64,000 nucleotides of DNA from a bacterium D16-76 (GCA_009917445.1 QZEE01000016.1:1-64000), one strand, 5' to 3'; shown: positions 6,919-14,690, numbered from the stretch's first letter. Numbers and translations are program-made. Notes: a model not told the origin generated them from the sequence alone.

Positions 6919-8046
6919 ATGATTTGGAGGAAGAAGAGCAACCGAGATGGCTGGATACATATATTTCATATAATTGTGTGCGCGCTTATATATGTTCTGT
7001 TATATATTCTTATTTCTATAGTAGTATCTCATTTTTTCCCCGAAGATGGGGGAAAAACAGCCCCATCCTGGGTTACACCAACAGTAATTTGGGCGCCAGC
7101 CATATTAACCATATTTCTGTGCCGAAAATGGCTTGCAGCGGCACTTTCTGCCTTAAAGGAACGATTGATTGACATGGCTTTTGACAGGCTTAACATAGAT
7201 TCAGACAAGCCTTTCCGTATCCCGCGCACCAAATGGATGCAAAAGCAGGTCTGGGATATGCTCATAGATGATGCGAATTCATATACAGAATTAGCCAGTG
7301 GCGGTACATATATAGCCCATTTTGTGTCGTATTATGACCGTGTAATAGAAGATTTGCAGATGCTGTGCCAGCTGGAAAAGATAAAGGACGATAATTTTTA
7401 TCCACAGAGTGAACTTATGCGTTTGAAAGAAGAATTCCAGCCACGCTTGTGTGATCGGATAATCCAGGAGAAGGAGAGACTGCGCCAGGACATAAAAGGG
7501 CGGTACAAGGACGATCCCGTTAACCGGGAACGGCTAGTCCGGACATTTGAAAGCAATCTGCGAGATTTGTCCGACCGGTATATTCCGCGTACAGCAGTGC
7601 TTGCTGACGATGCTGTCCAGGAATTAAAAAAGGCCGCGGGTATGTATACGGAACTGGCCGGATATGTAGAGGCGGAAAAGCAAGGGATCGCGGCTGTAGA
7701 CCATATGGAAGGGCATGATTTTGAGTATTGGTGTGCCGCTTTGCTGGAAAAGTGCGGCTATACAAACGTAGAAGTAACAAAGGGGAGCGGTGACCAGGGC
7801 GTAGATGTTGTGGGCACGAAAGATGAAATTCGATATGCTGTCCAATGCAAATGCTATTCTTCGAAATTAGGGAACAAGCCTGTACAGGAGGTCTTCGCCG
7901 GGAAGCAGATGTACGGCTGCCAAATTGGGGTGGTCATGACAAACAATACGTTTACACAGGGCGCCGTAGAGCTTGCCGAAACTACAGGCGTGTTATTATG
8001 GGATAGGGAAAAGTTGGAGAGTATGCTTGCGGGCCAAAAAGTTTAA
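6919..8046 (+). CDS. Membrane-anchored Mrr-like restriction endonuclease
   Basis: About 375 residues. Two N-terminal membrane spans (about residues 10-35 and 50-72) are followed by a 180-residue charged, coiled-coil-like region. A C-terminal PD-(D/E)XK domain follows: GHDFEYWCAALLEKCGY, SGDQGVDVV, then AVQCKCYSS, giving the E, D and QxK catalytic set of Mrr/RecB-like nucleases. It should cut DNA, perhaps foreign or modified DNA, close to the membrane. ATG 6919 (or 6910) is chosen because the promoter at 6850-6878 starts transcription near 6885 and GAAGGGG lies at 6901-6907. AT content is higher than in neighbouring genes, which suggests transfer. There is no methylase partner, so this resembles a stand-alone type IV-like defence enzyme. 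Confidence 0.8.
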   Translation: MIWRKKSNRDGWIHIFHIIVCALIYVLLYILISIVVSHFFPEDGGKTAPSWVTPTVIWAPAILTIFLCRKWLAAALSALKERLIDMAFDRLNIDSDKPFRIPRTKWMQKQVWDMLIDDANSYTELASGGTYIAHFVSYYDRVIEDLQMLCQLEKIKDDNFYPQSELMRLKEEFQPRLCDRIIQEKERLRQDIKGRYKDDPVNRERLVRTFESNLRDLSDRYIPRTAVLADDAVQELKKAAGMYTELAGYVEAEKQGIAAVDHMEGHDFEYWCAALLEKCGYTNVEVTKGSGDQGVDVVGTKDEIRYAVQCKCYSSKLGNKPVQEVFAGKQMYGCQIGVVMTNNTFTQGAVELAETTGVLLWDREKLESMLAGQKV

Positions 8047-8097
8047 AACACATACTAAGGAAATAAGCAGTAGGGCCGCAGCTATTTATAATCCACC

Positions 8098-8126
8098 TTG
8101 CAAACCACCCCATCCTATGCTATAAT
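8098..8126 (+). promoter_or_regulatory. ychF promoter
   Basis: TTGCAA (8098-8103), a 17-base spacer and extended -10 TGCTATAAT ending at 8126, 37 bases before the ychF start. Confidence 0.75.
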
Positions 8127-8163
8127 GAAGGCCGAAAATGGAAACAAGGGAGCTGCATAATAG

Positions 8164-9258
8164 ATGAAACTAGGCATCGTCGGCCTGCCCAACGTAGGCA
8201 AAAGTACGCTGTTCAACGCCATCACCGACGCCGGGGCCCAGTCGGCCAATTACCCCTTCTGCACCATCGAGCCCAATGTGGGCGTGGTGTCTGTGCCGGA
8301 CAAGCGCCTGGACAAATTGGCGGAGATGTACGAGCCCGAGAAATTCACCCCCGCCACCATCGAGTTTGTGGACATAGCCGGCCTTGTCAAAGGCGCTTCC
8401 AAGGGCGAGGGCCTGGGCAATAAATTCCTTTCCAATATCCGGGAGGTAGACGCCATCGTCCACGTGGTGCGCTGTTTTGAAAGCGGCGACATCATCCACG
8501 TAGAGGGAAGCGTAGACCCCAAGCGGGACATTGAGACCATTGACCTGGAGCTGGTGCTTTCCGACCTGGAGGTCCTGGACAGGCGCATCGACAAAACCCG
8601 CAAGCTGTTAAAGGCCGACAAAAAATACCAAGCTGAGCTGGACTTTTTCCTCCGCGTCCGCGAAGCCCTGGAAGCAGGCCGTTCGGCCCGCAGCGTAGAG
8701 TGCGACGAGGAGGAGCGCGGGCTTCTGGCCACCGTTTCCCTGCTCACCAACAAGCCCATTATCTTTGCCGCCAATATGAGCGAAGAAGATATTAAAAACG
8801 GCCCCGAGAACAACCCCCATTTCCAAGCCGTGCAGGCCCTGGCCCAAGAGGAGCACGCCGCCGTGCTGCCCATCTGCGCCGAGACCGAAGCCGAGATTTC
8901 CGGCCTTTCCCCCGAGGAAAAGCTGTTGTTCCTAAGCGACATGGGCCTCACCGAATCCGGCTTGGACCGCCTGATCACCGCCTGCTATTCCCTCCTGGGC
9001 CTCATGTCCTACCTTACAGCCGGCAAACCCGAAGTCCGCGCCTGGACCATAGAAAAAGGCACCCGTGCCCCCCAGGCCGCCGGCAAAATCCACACCGATT
9101 TCGAACGCGGCTTCATCCGCGCCGAAGTCGTCTCCTTCGACGACCTCATGGCCTGCGGCTCCATGTCCGCCGCCAAAGAAAAAGGCCTGGTACGCTCCGA
9201 AGGCAAAGAGTACGTCATGCAAGACGGCGACATCGTCCTGTTCCGCTTCAACGTCTAG
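8164..9258 (+). CDS. ychF: Redox-sensitive ribosome-binding ATPase YchF
   Basis: 364 residues, the normal length for YchF/EngD, an Obg-family P-loop NTPase. G1 is GLPNVGKST at about residue 7, G3 is DIAGLVKGASKGEGLG at about 69, and the atypical G4 (NMSEED region near 201) is the NKxE-altered site that gives the family ATP preference. The C-terminal TGS-like end (GFIRAEVVSFDDL, MQDGDIVLFRFNV) is present. The protein binds ribosomes and affects stress responses. It has its own promoter 40 bases upstream and a terminator after it, so it is a single-gene unit. It marks the return to core chromosome after the accessory region. Confidence 0.97.
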   Translation: MKLGIVGLPNVGKSTLFNAITDAGAQSANYPFCTIEPNVGVVSVPDKRLDKLAEMYEPEKFTPATIEFVDIAGLVKGASKGEGLGNKFLSNIREVDAIVHVVRCFESGDIIHVEGSVDPKRDIETIDLELVLSDLEVLDRRIDKTRKLLKADKKYQAELDFFLRVREALEAGRSARSVECDEEERGLLATVSLLTNKPIIFAANMSEEDIKNGPENNPHFQAVQALAQEEHAAVLPICAETEAEISGLSPEEKLLFLSDMGLTESGLDRLITACYSLLGLMSYLTAGKPEVRAWTIEKGTRAPQAAGKIHTDFERGFIRAEVVSFDDLMACGSMSAAKEKGLVRSEGKEYVMQDGDIVLFRFNV

Positions 9259-9352
9259 CCTCCGGCAAGACCTCGGGACGCCGTCCCGAACCCTGCTTAG
9301 GGGCCCAAGGCCCCTAAGAACCCCACGCTTCGCTTCGAAGCTTTCCCCGCAG
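9259..9352. repeat. Intergenic palindromic repeat module
   Basis: Nested GC-rich hairpins (CGGGACGCCGTCCCG and TTAGGGGCCCAAGGCCCCTAA) followed by CACGCTTCGCTTCG, which is the reverse complement of the CGAAGCGAAGCGTG block in the copies near 18740, 30020 and 36540. Confidence 0.65.
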
Positions 9353-9362
9353 CCCAATAAAG

Positions 9363-9400
9363 AAGGCCAGCCGTTCCGGTCTCCCCGGGCGGCTGGCCTT
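9363..9400. terminator. Bidirectional terminator between ychF and the decarboxylase-like gene
   Basis: AAGGCCAGCCG and CGGCTGGCCTT arms with T-rich sequence on both sides; it can serve both converging genes. Confidence 0.8.
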
Positions 9401-9409
9401 TTCTTATTC

Positions 9410-10759
9410 TTATTTTACAACCGTAATCGATTCGATACCATAATAGCGGCAAATCCCCGCCGTCTCCCGGCCGATTCGCTCCCCCGGCACCACCGGCGAC
9501 ACCGCTGGCGGGCAAGCGACCGGCAGCCCCCCGCAGACCCGCCCTACCGCTTGGCCGGCCGGCAGCACCGCCCGCGGCGACAATATGGCCTCCCGTATGG
9601 GCATCACCCGTTCCGGCACACAAAGCCCCGGGGGCCCCATCCCAAGGGCCGGGCGCCGTTGCAGCACCGCCAAAGCCCCCTCAGCCCGCCGCAAATCTTC
9701 CCCCGAGCTTTCTGCCGCCGGCATCAGCACCAGGTAATCCGGGTCGGCATACTCGCACACAACGCCCTCTTTTTCCAAACAAGCCGCCGCCTCCGGCCCC
9801 GTATAGCCAAAAGCCTTTGTTTCCAGGGTGACCTTCAAGGGCTCGTCCCCCGCAAAGCCCCAGCCCCTTGCCCGCAGCCGCCCCTTCATCCCCTCTAGCG
9901 CTTCCGCCAAAGCCCCCAGCCTTTCCGGGTAATCCCCAGCCAAATCGCGGTTTGCCTGGTCTAAAGAGCGCAAAATCAAATAAGAAGGGCTGGTGGACCC
10001 AAACAACGCCATGCCCTCCCGGGCCCCGCTATAAAAAACCGGCCCCGCCCCCCTGCCAATATGCAGGTACGCCCCGCCCGTCAGCACCGGCAGGGTCTTG
10101 TGGGCGCTGTCGCAGCACAAATCAGCCCCCAGGGCCATAGGGTGGCGGTTCTCTTGCAAAAACGCCTGATACGCCCCGTGGGCGTTATCCACCAGCAAAG
10201 GCACGCCCTTTTCATGGGCCGCCAGCGCCAGCGCCTTTATATCCGCGCAATTCCCCAGGTAATCCGGGCTGGTGACATACACCGCCGCCCCGTTAGGCGT
10301 GCGCTCCAAGGCCGCTGAAAGGGCCCCGGGCGAAAGGTCGCAGCGGCATAAGCTGTAGGCGCTGTTTTCCGGATAGAGCCACACCACGTCAAAATCCAGC
10401 AAAGCCGCGGCCGTCAAAAAAGCCTTGTGGGCGTTGCGCCCCGCCAGAATAGCCGGCCGCACCCCCGGTGCCTTTTCCGCAAAAGCCAGCATCGCCAAAT
10501 AGCACATGGCCCGTATGCACTGAGAAGACCCCTCCGTAGAGTAAAGGGTCTGCCCCGCCCCAAAAAGCCGGGCGGCGTTTTTCTCGCTCTCCCGTATAAT
10601 GCCCCCCGGGGCGTACAGGGAATCCGCCCCGCCAATTTCCGTAATGTCCGCCCACTCGCACCCCGTAAGGGCCCGGCCCTTGTGCCCGGGCATATGCATG
10701 CGCACCGGTTCCCGGGCAGCGTAGCGGTCTATAAAATCGCAGATGGGGGTAGAAATCAT
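9410..10759 (-). CDS. Orn/Lys/Arg decarboxylase-family PLP enzyme
   Basis: 449 residues from the ATG at 10757-10759, which overlaps the scfB stop by ATGA. The N-terminus RMHMPGHKGR and EIGGADSLYAPGGII are signatures of the Orn/Lys/Arg decarboxylase group I (SpeA/YaaO-like). The PLP lysine is in DSAHKTLPVLTGGAYLH. It is shorter than arginine decarboxylases and similar to the YaaO/Cad-type proteins of Firmicutes, which lack the wing domain. Substrate (lysine, arginine or another cationic amino acid) cannot be read from sequence. Tight coupling to scfB is unusual: either it shares expression by chance or it has a role linked to the SCIFF peptide. Confidence 0.85.
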   Translation of the reverse strand: MISTPICDFIDRYAAREPVRMHMPGHKGRALTGCEWADITEIGGADSLYAPGGIIRESEKNAARLFGAGQTLYSTEGSSQCIRAMCYLAMLAFAEKAPGVRPAILAGRNAHKAFLTAAALLDFDVVWLYPENSAYSLCRCDLSPGALSAALERTPNGAAVYVTSPDYLGNCADIKALALAAHEKGVPLLVDNAHGAYQAFLQENRHPMALGADLCCDSAHKTLPVLTGGAYLHIGRGAGPVFYSGAREGMALFGSTSPSYLILRSLDQANRDLAGDYPERLGALAEALEGMKGRLRARGWGFAGDEPLKVTLETKAFGYTGPEAAACLEKEGVVCEYADPDYLVLMPAAESSGEDLRRAEGALAVLQRRPALGMGPPGLCVPERVMPIREAILSPRAVLPAGQAVGRVCGGLPVACPPAVSPVVPGERIGRETAGICRYYGIESITVVK

Positions 10760-12135
10760 GGCAGATCCGCCTCTGCCGCTTTCAGCATAATAGCGCACTC
10801 CATGCGCTTTTTAAACAGCTCGCACCCATACCGGTATATGCCGCCAATAGAGCCCGTAGCGTGGTAAGCGTTGGCGGCGCACCCGCCCGCACAGTAGAGC
10901 TTGGCCCAGCAGTCGGCGCAGTCGGGCCGGGCGTAGACGTTGCACCCCCGGAATTCCTCCTGCACCGTGTGATTGGTCACGCCCTCAAACACGCTGCCCA
11001 GCCGGAACTTTTCCTCCCCTACAAACTGGTGGCAGGGGTACAAATCGCCCCAGGGGGTAACGGCCATATATTCCGTGCCCGACCCGCACCCGGAGATGCG
11101 CTTATAAATGCAGGGCCCGCTTTCCAAATCCACCATGTAATGGTAAAAGGTAAAGGGCCGCCCTTCTTTGCGGCGTTCCAGCATTTTCTGGGCCAGCCGC
11201 TCATACTGTTCCATAACAATGGCCTTGTCCTCTTCCGTCAAAGCGGCGGGGTCGCCGGGGGCGCAGACCACCGGCTCCATGCTCAGCTGGTCAAAGCCCA
11301 AATCCAGCATAGCGTCTATGTCCTTCAAAAAGTCGGGGTTCTGGTGGGTAAAGGTGCCCCGCATGTAGTAATCCTTCTCCCCCCGTGCCCGCACCAGCTC
11401 CTGGAACTTCGGCACGACCCGGTCATAGCTGCCCTGCCCCTGGTAGTCCACCCGGTACCGGTCGTGGACTTCCCTGCGGCCATCTAAGCTCAGCACCACA
11501 TTAGACATTTCCCGGTTGGCAAAATCGATCACGTCGCTGTCAATGGACATGCCGTTGGTGGTCAAGGTAAACCGGAAATTCTTCCCCTTTTCCTTTTCAA
11601 TCGTTCGGGCGTAGGCCACCAGGCGTTTCACCACGTCCCAGTTCATCAAAGGCTCGCCGCCGAAAAAATCCACCTCTAAATTATGGCGCCCGCCCGAGTT
11701 TTCTATCAGGAAATCCAGCGCCCGCCTGCCCACCTCAAAGGGCATCAAGGCCCGCTCCCCGTGAAATTTCCCCTGGGAGGCAAAGCAGTAGGCGCAGTTC
11801 AGGTTGCAGGTATGTGCCACATGCAGGCACAGGGCCTTTATGACATTGCCGCCTTTGGCCTTAAAATCCCCGGCCATGGGGGCAAAGGTGTCTGGGGTAA
11901 ACAGCTTGCCGTTTTTTTCTAATTGGCCGATGGCGTCCAGGCAGCTTTCCACTTCCTGGGCGGTAAGCTCGGGCCGGTGGGCGTACTTCCCCAAAATCAA
12001 GGGGACGATCTCTTCCCGGGTCTTCTCCTTATAAACAGCGATGATATCGTAAGCGGCCTCGTCCACTACGTGAATAGAGCCGGAGCAGGTGTCCAGCACA
12101 AGGTTGTACCCGCCCAGTTTATATTGATGTACCAT
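10756..12135 (-). CDS. scfB: Radical SAM SCIFF peptide maturase
   Basis: 459 residues. An N-terminal RiPP-recognition-like region (about 1-90) precedes the radical SAM core with the cluster motif CxxxCxxC in HTCNLNCAYCFASQG at about residue 107. The FFGGEPLMNW block follows. The C-terminal SPASM region is cysteine rich (CGSGTEYM, GDLYPCHQF, CADCWAKLYCAGGCAANAY), giving the auxiliary iron-sulfur clusters. The family (thioether-forming SCIFF maturase) links cysteine sulfur to threonine alpha carbon in the SCIFF precursor. Its precursor scfA lies 83 bases upstream on the same strand, with a hairpin between them. The start at 12135 has AAAGGAACC upstream. Function in the cell of the mature SCIFF peptide is not established. 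Confidence 0.95.
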   Translation of the reverse strand: MVHQYKLGGYNLVLDTCSGSIHVVDEAAYDIIAVYKEKTREEIVPLILGKYAHRPELTAQEVESCLDAIGQLEKNGKLFTPDTFAPMAGDFKAKGGNVIKALCLHVAHTCNLNCAYCFASQGKFHGERALMPFEVGRRALDFLIENSGGRHNLEVDFFGGEPLMNWDVVKRLVAYARTIEKEKGKNFRFTLTTNGMSIDSDVIDFANREMSNVVLSLDGRREVHDRYRVDYQGQGSYDRVVPKFQELVRARGEKDYYMRGTFTHQNPDFLKDIDAMLDLGFDQLSMEPVVCAPGDPAALTEEDKAIVMEQYERLAQKMLERRKEGRPFTFYHYMVDLESGPCIYKRISGCGSGTEYMAVTPWGDLYPCHQFVGEEKFRLGSVFEGVTNHTVQEEFRGCNVYARPDCADCWAKLYCAGGCAANAYHATGSIGGIYRYGCELFKKRMECAIMLKAAEADLP

Positions 12136-12172
12136 AAAAGGTTCCTTTCTGTTTGCATACTCCCATACACAA

Positions 12173-12201
12173 CGAAAAAGTGCCGCCCGTTACGGCGGCA
12201 C
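12173..12201 (-). terminator. Attenuator-type terminator between scfA and scfB
   Basis: On the minus strand GTGCCGCC, loop GTAACG, GGCGGCAC, then TTTTT. Partial termination here would make more peptide transcript than maturase transcript. Confidence 0.8.
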
Positions 12202-12218
12202 AGAAACAAACGGCCGGT

Positions 12219-12368
12219 TTACTTTTCGGCTTTGTTTTCACAGGGCTGGTTTGCAATCCCGCAGCTGGTTTTGCAGGCGGACTGGCAAGAGGTCTGACAT
12301 TCGCCGCAGCCGCCGTTTTTGGCGCTTTCGCACAGGTCGCGGGTGTTGAGTGTTTTAATCATATCCAT
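12219..12368 (-). CDS. scfA: SCIFF RiPP precursor (six cysteines in forty-five residues)
   Basis: 49 residues from ATG 12366-12368 with GGAGGGG upstream. It opens MDMIKTLNTRDLCESAKNGG and then carries the hallmark CGECQTSCQSACKTSCGIAN followed by QPCENKAEK. There are seven cysteines (13, 21, 24, 28, 32, 36, 43); the last six fit the conserved spacing and Cys13 is extra. The peptide is the substrate of ScfB, which installs thioether bonds. SCIFF precursors are nearly universal and highly conserved in Clostridia, unlike most RiPPs. A longer in-frame ORF upstream (to 12656) runs through the repeat and is not real coding sequence. Confidence 0.95.
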   Translation of the reverse strand: MDMIKTLNTRDLCESAKNGGCGECQTSCQSACKTSCGIANQPCENKAEK

Positions 12369-12402
12369 GGTGTCCCCTCCGTTCGGGTAATAGTTTTCCA
12401 TT

Positions 12403-12431
12403 ATTTTAGCATATGGCCGCGTTGTTGTCAA
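12403..12431 (-). promoter_or_regulatory. Strong promoter of scfA
   Basis: On the minus strand TTGACA (12426-12431), a 17-base spacer and TAAAAT (12403-12408), 35 bases before the start codon. Confidence 0.85.
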
Positions 12432-12460
12432 GGGAGGCACAGCGCCAGTACACCCACGTG

Positions 12461-12612
12461 CACAAAAAGGGGTCAAGGGGACCGTGTCCCCTTGTAGGTT
12501 CTTAGGGCGAAGCCCTAAGCGGGGCTGGGGGCAGGGCCCCCAGGTCTTGCCGCAGGCGCGACTTTTGCGCCGGAGGCTCTGCAGGCGTGAGCCGGGAGGC
12601 GAGACAACCACG
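12461..12612. repeat. Intergenic palindromic repeat mosaic
   Basis: Stacked hairpins (AAGGGGACCGTGTCCCCTT, CTTAGGGCGAAGCCCTAAG, GGGGGCAGGGCCCCC, GCGCGACTTTTGCGC). The GGTTCTTAGGGC...GCCCTAAG block is shared with the copies at 30140 and 36640. The gap 12369-13053 otherwise holds only promoters and the inverted repeat below. Confidence 0.7.
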
Positions 12613-12760
12613 AGGTCTTTTTGCCTAATGGGAAAAACAGGGCTCGTTTGGGGCATTGTTGTGTGCTGTGGAAAGGTGGGTGGGATTGTGATTGTCGGCT
12701 AAAAAGTGGGCTGTTTTATTGGGGAAAACTACTAACCGCATAGTTTTGTAAAATGGCAAC

Positions 12761-12835
12761 AAAAGGGTTACAATGTGCAGGTTTTGCGCAAAAATGCGTG
12801 TTTTGTAAACGGTTTGTTATTATTGTAACCTTTTT
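12761..12835. repeat. Widely spaced inverted repeat upstream of the Cys-rich LacI gene
   Basis: AAAAGGGTTACAAT (12761-12774) and ATTGTAACCTTTTT (12822-12835) are inverted copies with one mismatch, 47 bases apart. TTTTGTAAA-like words flank both. It could be a looped regulator site; no gene lies in this stretch. Confidence 0.55.
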
Positions 12836-12997
12836 GTGATTTTTGCGGCTGAATGGGTATGAGGGCGCTCTGTGATGAGAAAGGCGGGTGGGCCTGCAGC
12901 CCGGGGCCGGAAGGGGAATTTGCCAAGATGCACAGAAATAGTGCCCACAAATTTACGGGCAAGGCATAAATTTTTTTGAAATAGTGCCCGTGTGCCC

Positions 12998-13041
12998 TTG
13001 CAATTTGTGGGGAAAAGGGGTATAATTTATAAAGTTTATAA
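12998..13041 (+). promoter_or_regulatory. Promoter and candidate auto-operator of the Cys-rich LacI regulator
   Basis: TTGCAA (12998-13003), 17-base spacer, TATAAT (13021-13026). The perfect palindrome TTATAAAGTTTATAA (13027-13041) overlaps the expected transcription start, where a bound repressor would block initiation. Confidence 0.65.
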
Positions 13042-13065
13042 AAACGGCGCGGGGTGTGCAGGCGT

Positions 13066-14133
13066 ATGAAAGCGAAAGAATTAGCGAAAAAGCTGGGGGT
13101 CTCCCCGGCGACGATCTCACTGGTGCTGAACAATAAGCCGGGTATCAGCGATTCCCTGCGCCACTCGCTGCTGGAGAAAATCCAGGAGCTGGGGTGCGAG
13201 AGCATGTGCTGCGAGGGGTGCCTGCCGTCCAACAAAAAAGAGGAGGAGGCCCCAGGGGCCCCGGCGGCCAGGCAGGCTATTGCGTACCTGATTTACACCA
13301 GCAGCGATGAAGCCGACGACCGCTTTGCCTTTTATCCCGCCGTGCTGGAAGGGGCGGAAATGGAGGCCCGGGAAAACGGCTATAACCTGCTGGTGCTGCA
13401 CATGAGCTGCCAGGGCAACGCGAATTTGCGGCGGCTGCTGCAAAACGGCGACACTATGGGGGCCATCATCCAGATCAGCAATGTGGATGAACACACCCTG
13501 GACGACATCCGGAGCCTGGACATCCCCTGCGTGCTGGTGGATTCTTACCGGCCGGACGTGCGGGTGAGCAGCGTTTCCATCAACAACGAGCAGGGCGTGT
13601 TCAGCGCGGTGCGTTATTTAAAGGAAAAGGGCCACCGGGAGATCGGCTATGTGTACAGCGGCCACGACCACGACAGCCAGCGGGAGCGCCGCCGGTGCTT
13701 CCACCAGGCTTTGCTGGAATATGGGCTGCCGGATGAACGGGGGTACTATTTCCAGGCTGGGGCCCAAGAAGACATTTTTGACCCGGACCGCCTGGAAAAC
13801 CTGCTGAAAGCCGCGCCCAAGCTGCCCACGGCCTTTTTGGCGGAAAATGACCGGCAGGCCTGGCGGACCATCAAGGCCCTGGAGCGCTGCGGCTACCGGG
13901 TGCCGGAGGATATTTCGGTGATAGGCTTTGACAACCGGACGATTTGCACCATGGTGGAGCCCAACATCACCAGCATAAAGAATTACCGCCACCTGATGGG
14001 GCGGGAGTGCGTGACCATGCTGCAAAACCTGCAAAGGCTGCGCAAGCGGGGCTTCCAGAACCCGTGCTTGAAGCTGGAGCTGCCTACGGAGCTGGTGGAG
14101 CGCGACAGCGTCCGGGATTTGACAAAAGGCTGA
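13066..14133 (+). CDS. LacI-family regulator with a cysteine cluster in place of the hinge helix
   Basis: 355 residues from ATG 13066 (a GTG at 13054 would add four). Residues 1-45 are a typical LacI helix-turn-helix (KAKELAKKLGVSPATISLVL). The usual hinge helix (YxPNxxAxxL) is absent. In its place lies GCESMCCEGCLPS with four cysteines, followed by an acidic and alanine-rich linker. Residues from about 70 form the periplasmic-binding-protein-like sensor (GDTMGAIIQIS, PEDISVIGFDN). Loss of the hinge suggests altered DNA contact, and the cysteines could bind metal or sense redox; both are inference. TTTATAA palindromes at its own promoter and at the downstream peptide promoter suggest it controls both. 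Confidence 0.85.
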   Translation: MKAKELAKKLGVSPATISLVLNNKPGISDSLRHSLLEKIQELGCESMCCEGCLPSNKKEEEAPGAPAARQAIAYLIYTSSDEADDRFAFYPAVLEGAEMEARENGYNLLVLHMSCQGNANLRRLLQNGDTMGAIIQISNVDEHTLDDIRSLDIPCVLVDSYRPDVRVSSVSINNEQGVFSAVRYLKEKGHREIGYVYSGHDHDSQRERRRCFHQALLEYGLPDERGYYFQAGAQEDIFDPDRLENLLKAAPKLPTAFLAENDRQAWRTIKALERCGYRVPEDISVIGFDNRTICTMVEPNITSIKNYRHLMGRECVTMLQNLQRLRKRGFQNPCLKLELPTELVERDSVRDLTKG

Positions 14134-14172
14134 AAGCAGGCGCTATTATAATAGTATAAGGAAGAAAGCTCG

Positions 14173-14199
14173 GCCCCCTGGTTTCAGGGGGCGTTTTTT
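14173..14199 (+). terminator. Terminator of the LacI-type gene
   Basis: GCCCCCTG, loop GTTT, CAGGGGGC, then GTTTTTT. The rest of the gap 14134-14501 holds the peptide-operon control region. Confidence 0.85.
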
Positions 14200-14351
14200 A
14201 TGCCTGGGGGAGTTTGCCCCCTATATAATAGGAAGCGCGGGCGGCCGGGGGGGCGGCTTGAAGGGGTTTGGGAGGGGGCAAAGTGGGCTGTTTTTTCGTG
14301 TTAGTGGACTAAATAGATAAAAACAGCAGGATGTAAACGGTGTTTTTGGCG

Positions 14352-14426
14352 TTTATAAACTTTTCTAAATTTTTTCGAAAATACTTTATAAAAACCCTTG
14401 ACATCTTTATAAACTTGGTTTATAAT
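14352..14426 (+). promoter_or_regulatory. Promoter and operator cluster of the three-peptide operon
   Basis: TTGACA (14398-14403), 17-base spacer, TATAAT (14421-14426) is a consensus promoter. Between and over these elements lies the perfect palindrome TTATAAACTTGGTTTATAA (14407-14425). Two further TTTATAAA words lie upstream at 14352-14359 (within GTTTATAAAC) and 14385-14392. Similar palindromes flank the LacI-type gene start, so that regulator is the likely binder. Confidence 0.75.
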
Positions 14427-14501
14427 AAGCACGTAAGCTAAAGAGAACAAGAGAGCGAACCACACAAAACATCAAAAGACAAGAAGAAAGGGGTAGTATT
14501 C

Positions 14502-14690
14502 ATGAGCAAGAAAGTTGAGACCGGTTACACTTCCAAAATGATAAACAAGGCAGCACATGATAAAAGAAAGGCTGCCCGCAGGGCCGTCAACCTGGCTTCC
14601 GACTTTGACCGCCGGGCAAGGGAGATCGCCAACCGCGATGTTTGTTATGTGAATGTGAACGGAATCGCCGCTCCCGTGTGCCGGCTGTGA
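14502..14690 (+). CDS. Small protein A of an unrecognised three-member family
   Basis: 62 residues from ATG 14502 with GAAAGGGG upstream. It is basic, opens MSKKVETGYTSKMINKAAHD, carries KRKAARRAV, and ends DVCYVNVNGIAAPVCRL. There is no signal peptide or membrane span. It is clearly paralogous to protein C (14981): shared ETxYT near the start, an AHxxRKAAR block, and the ending DVxYxNVNGIxAPVCR. The more diverged protein B keeps only the VxYxNxNGxxxP core. It is first gene of an operon under a consensus promoter with a palindromic operator. I know no family for it. The conserved C-terminus with a penultimate cysteine suggests a released or recognised tail. Confidence 0.75.
   Translation: MSKKVETGYTSKMINKAAHDKRKAARRAVNLASDFDRRAREIANRDVCYVNVNGIAAPVCRL

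Noticed and set aside
6701-8126. TCCTATGCTATAAT occurs at 6701-6714 and 8113-8126, flanking the nuclease gene like an att pair.
   Set aside because: Both copies are extended -10 elements with proper -35 boxes 17-18 bases upstream, so the 14-base identity is mostly promoter consensus.
12369-12656. Upstream extension of the scfA frame to 145 codons.
   Set aside because: It runs through the promoter and repeat hairpins; the SCIFF start at 12368 has its own ribosome site.
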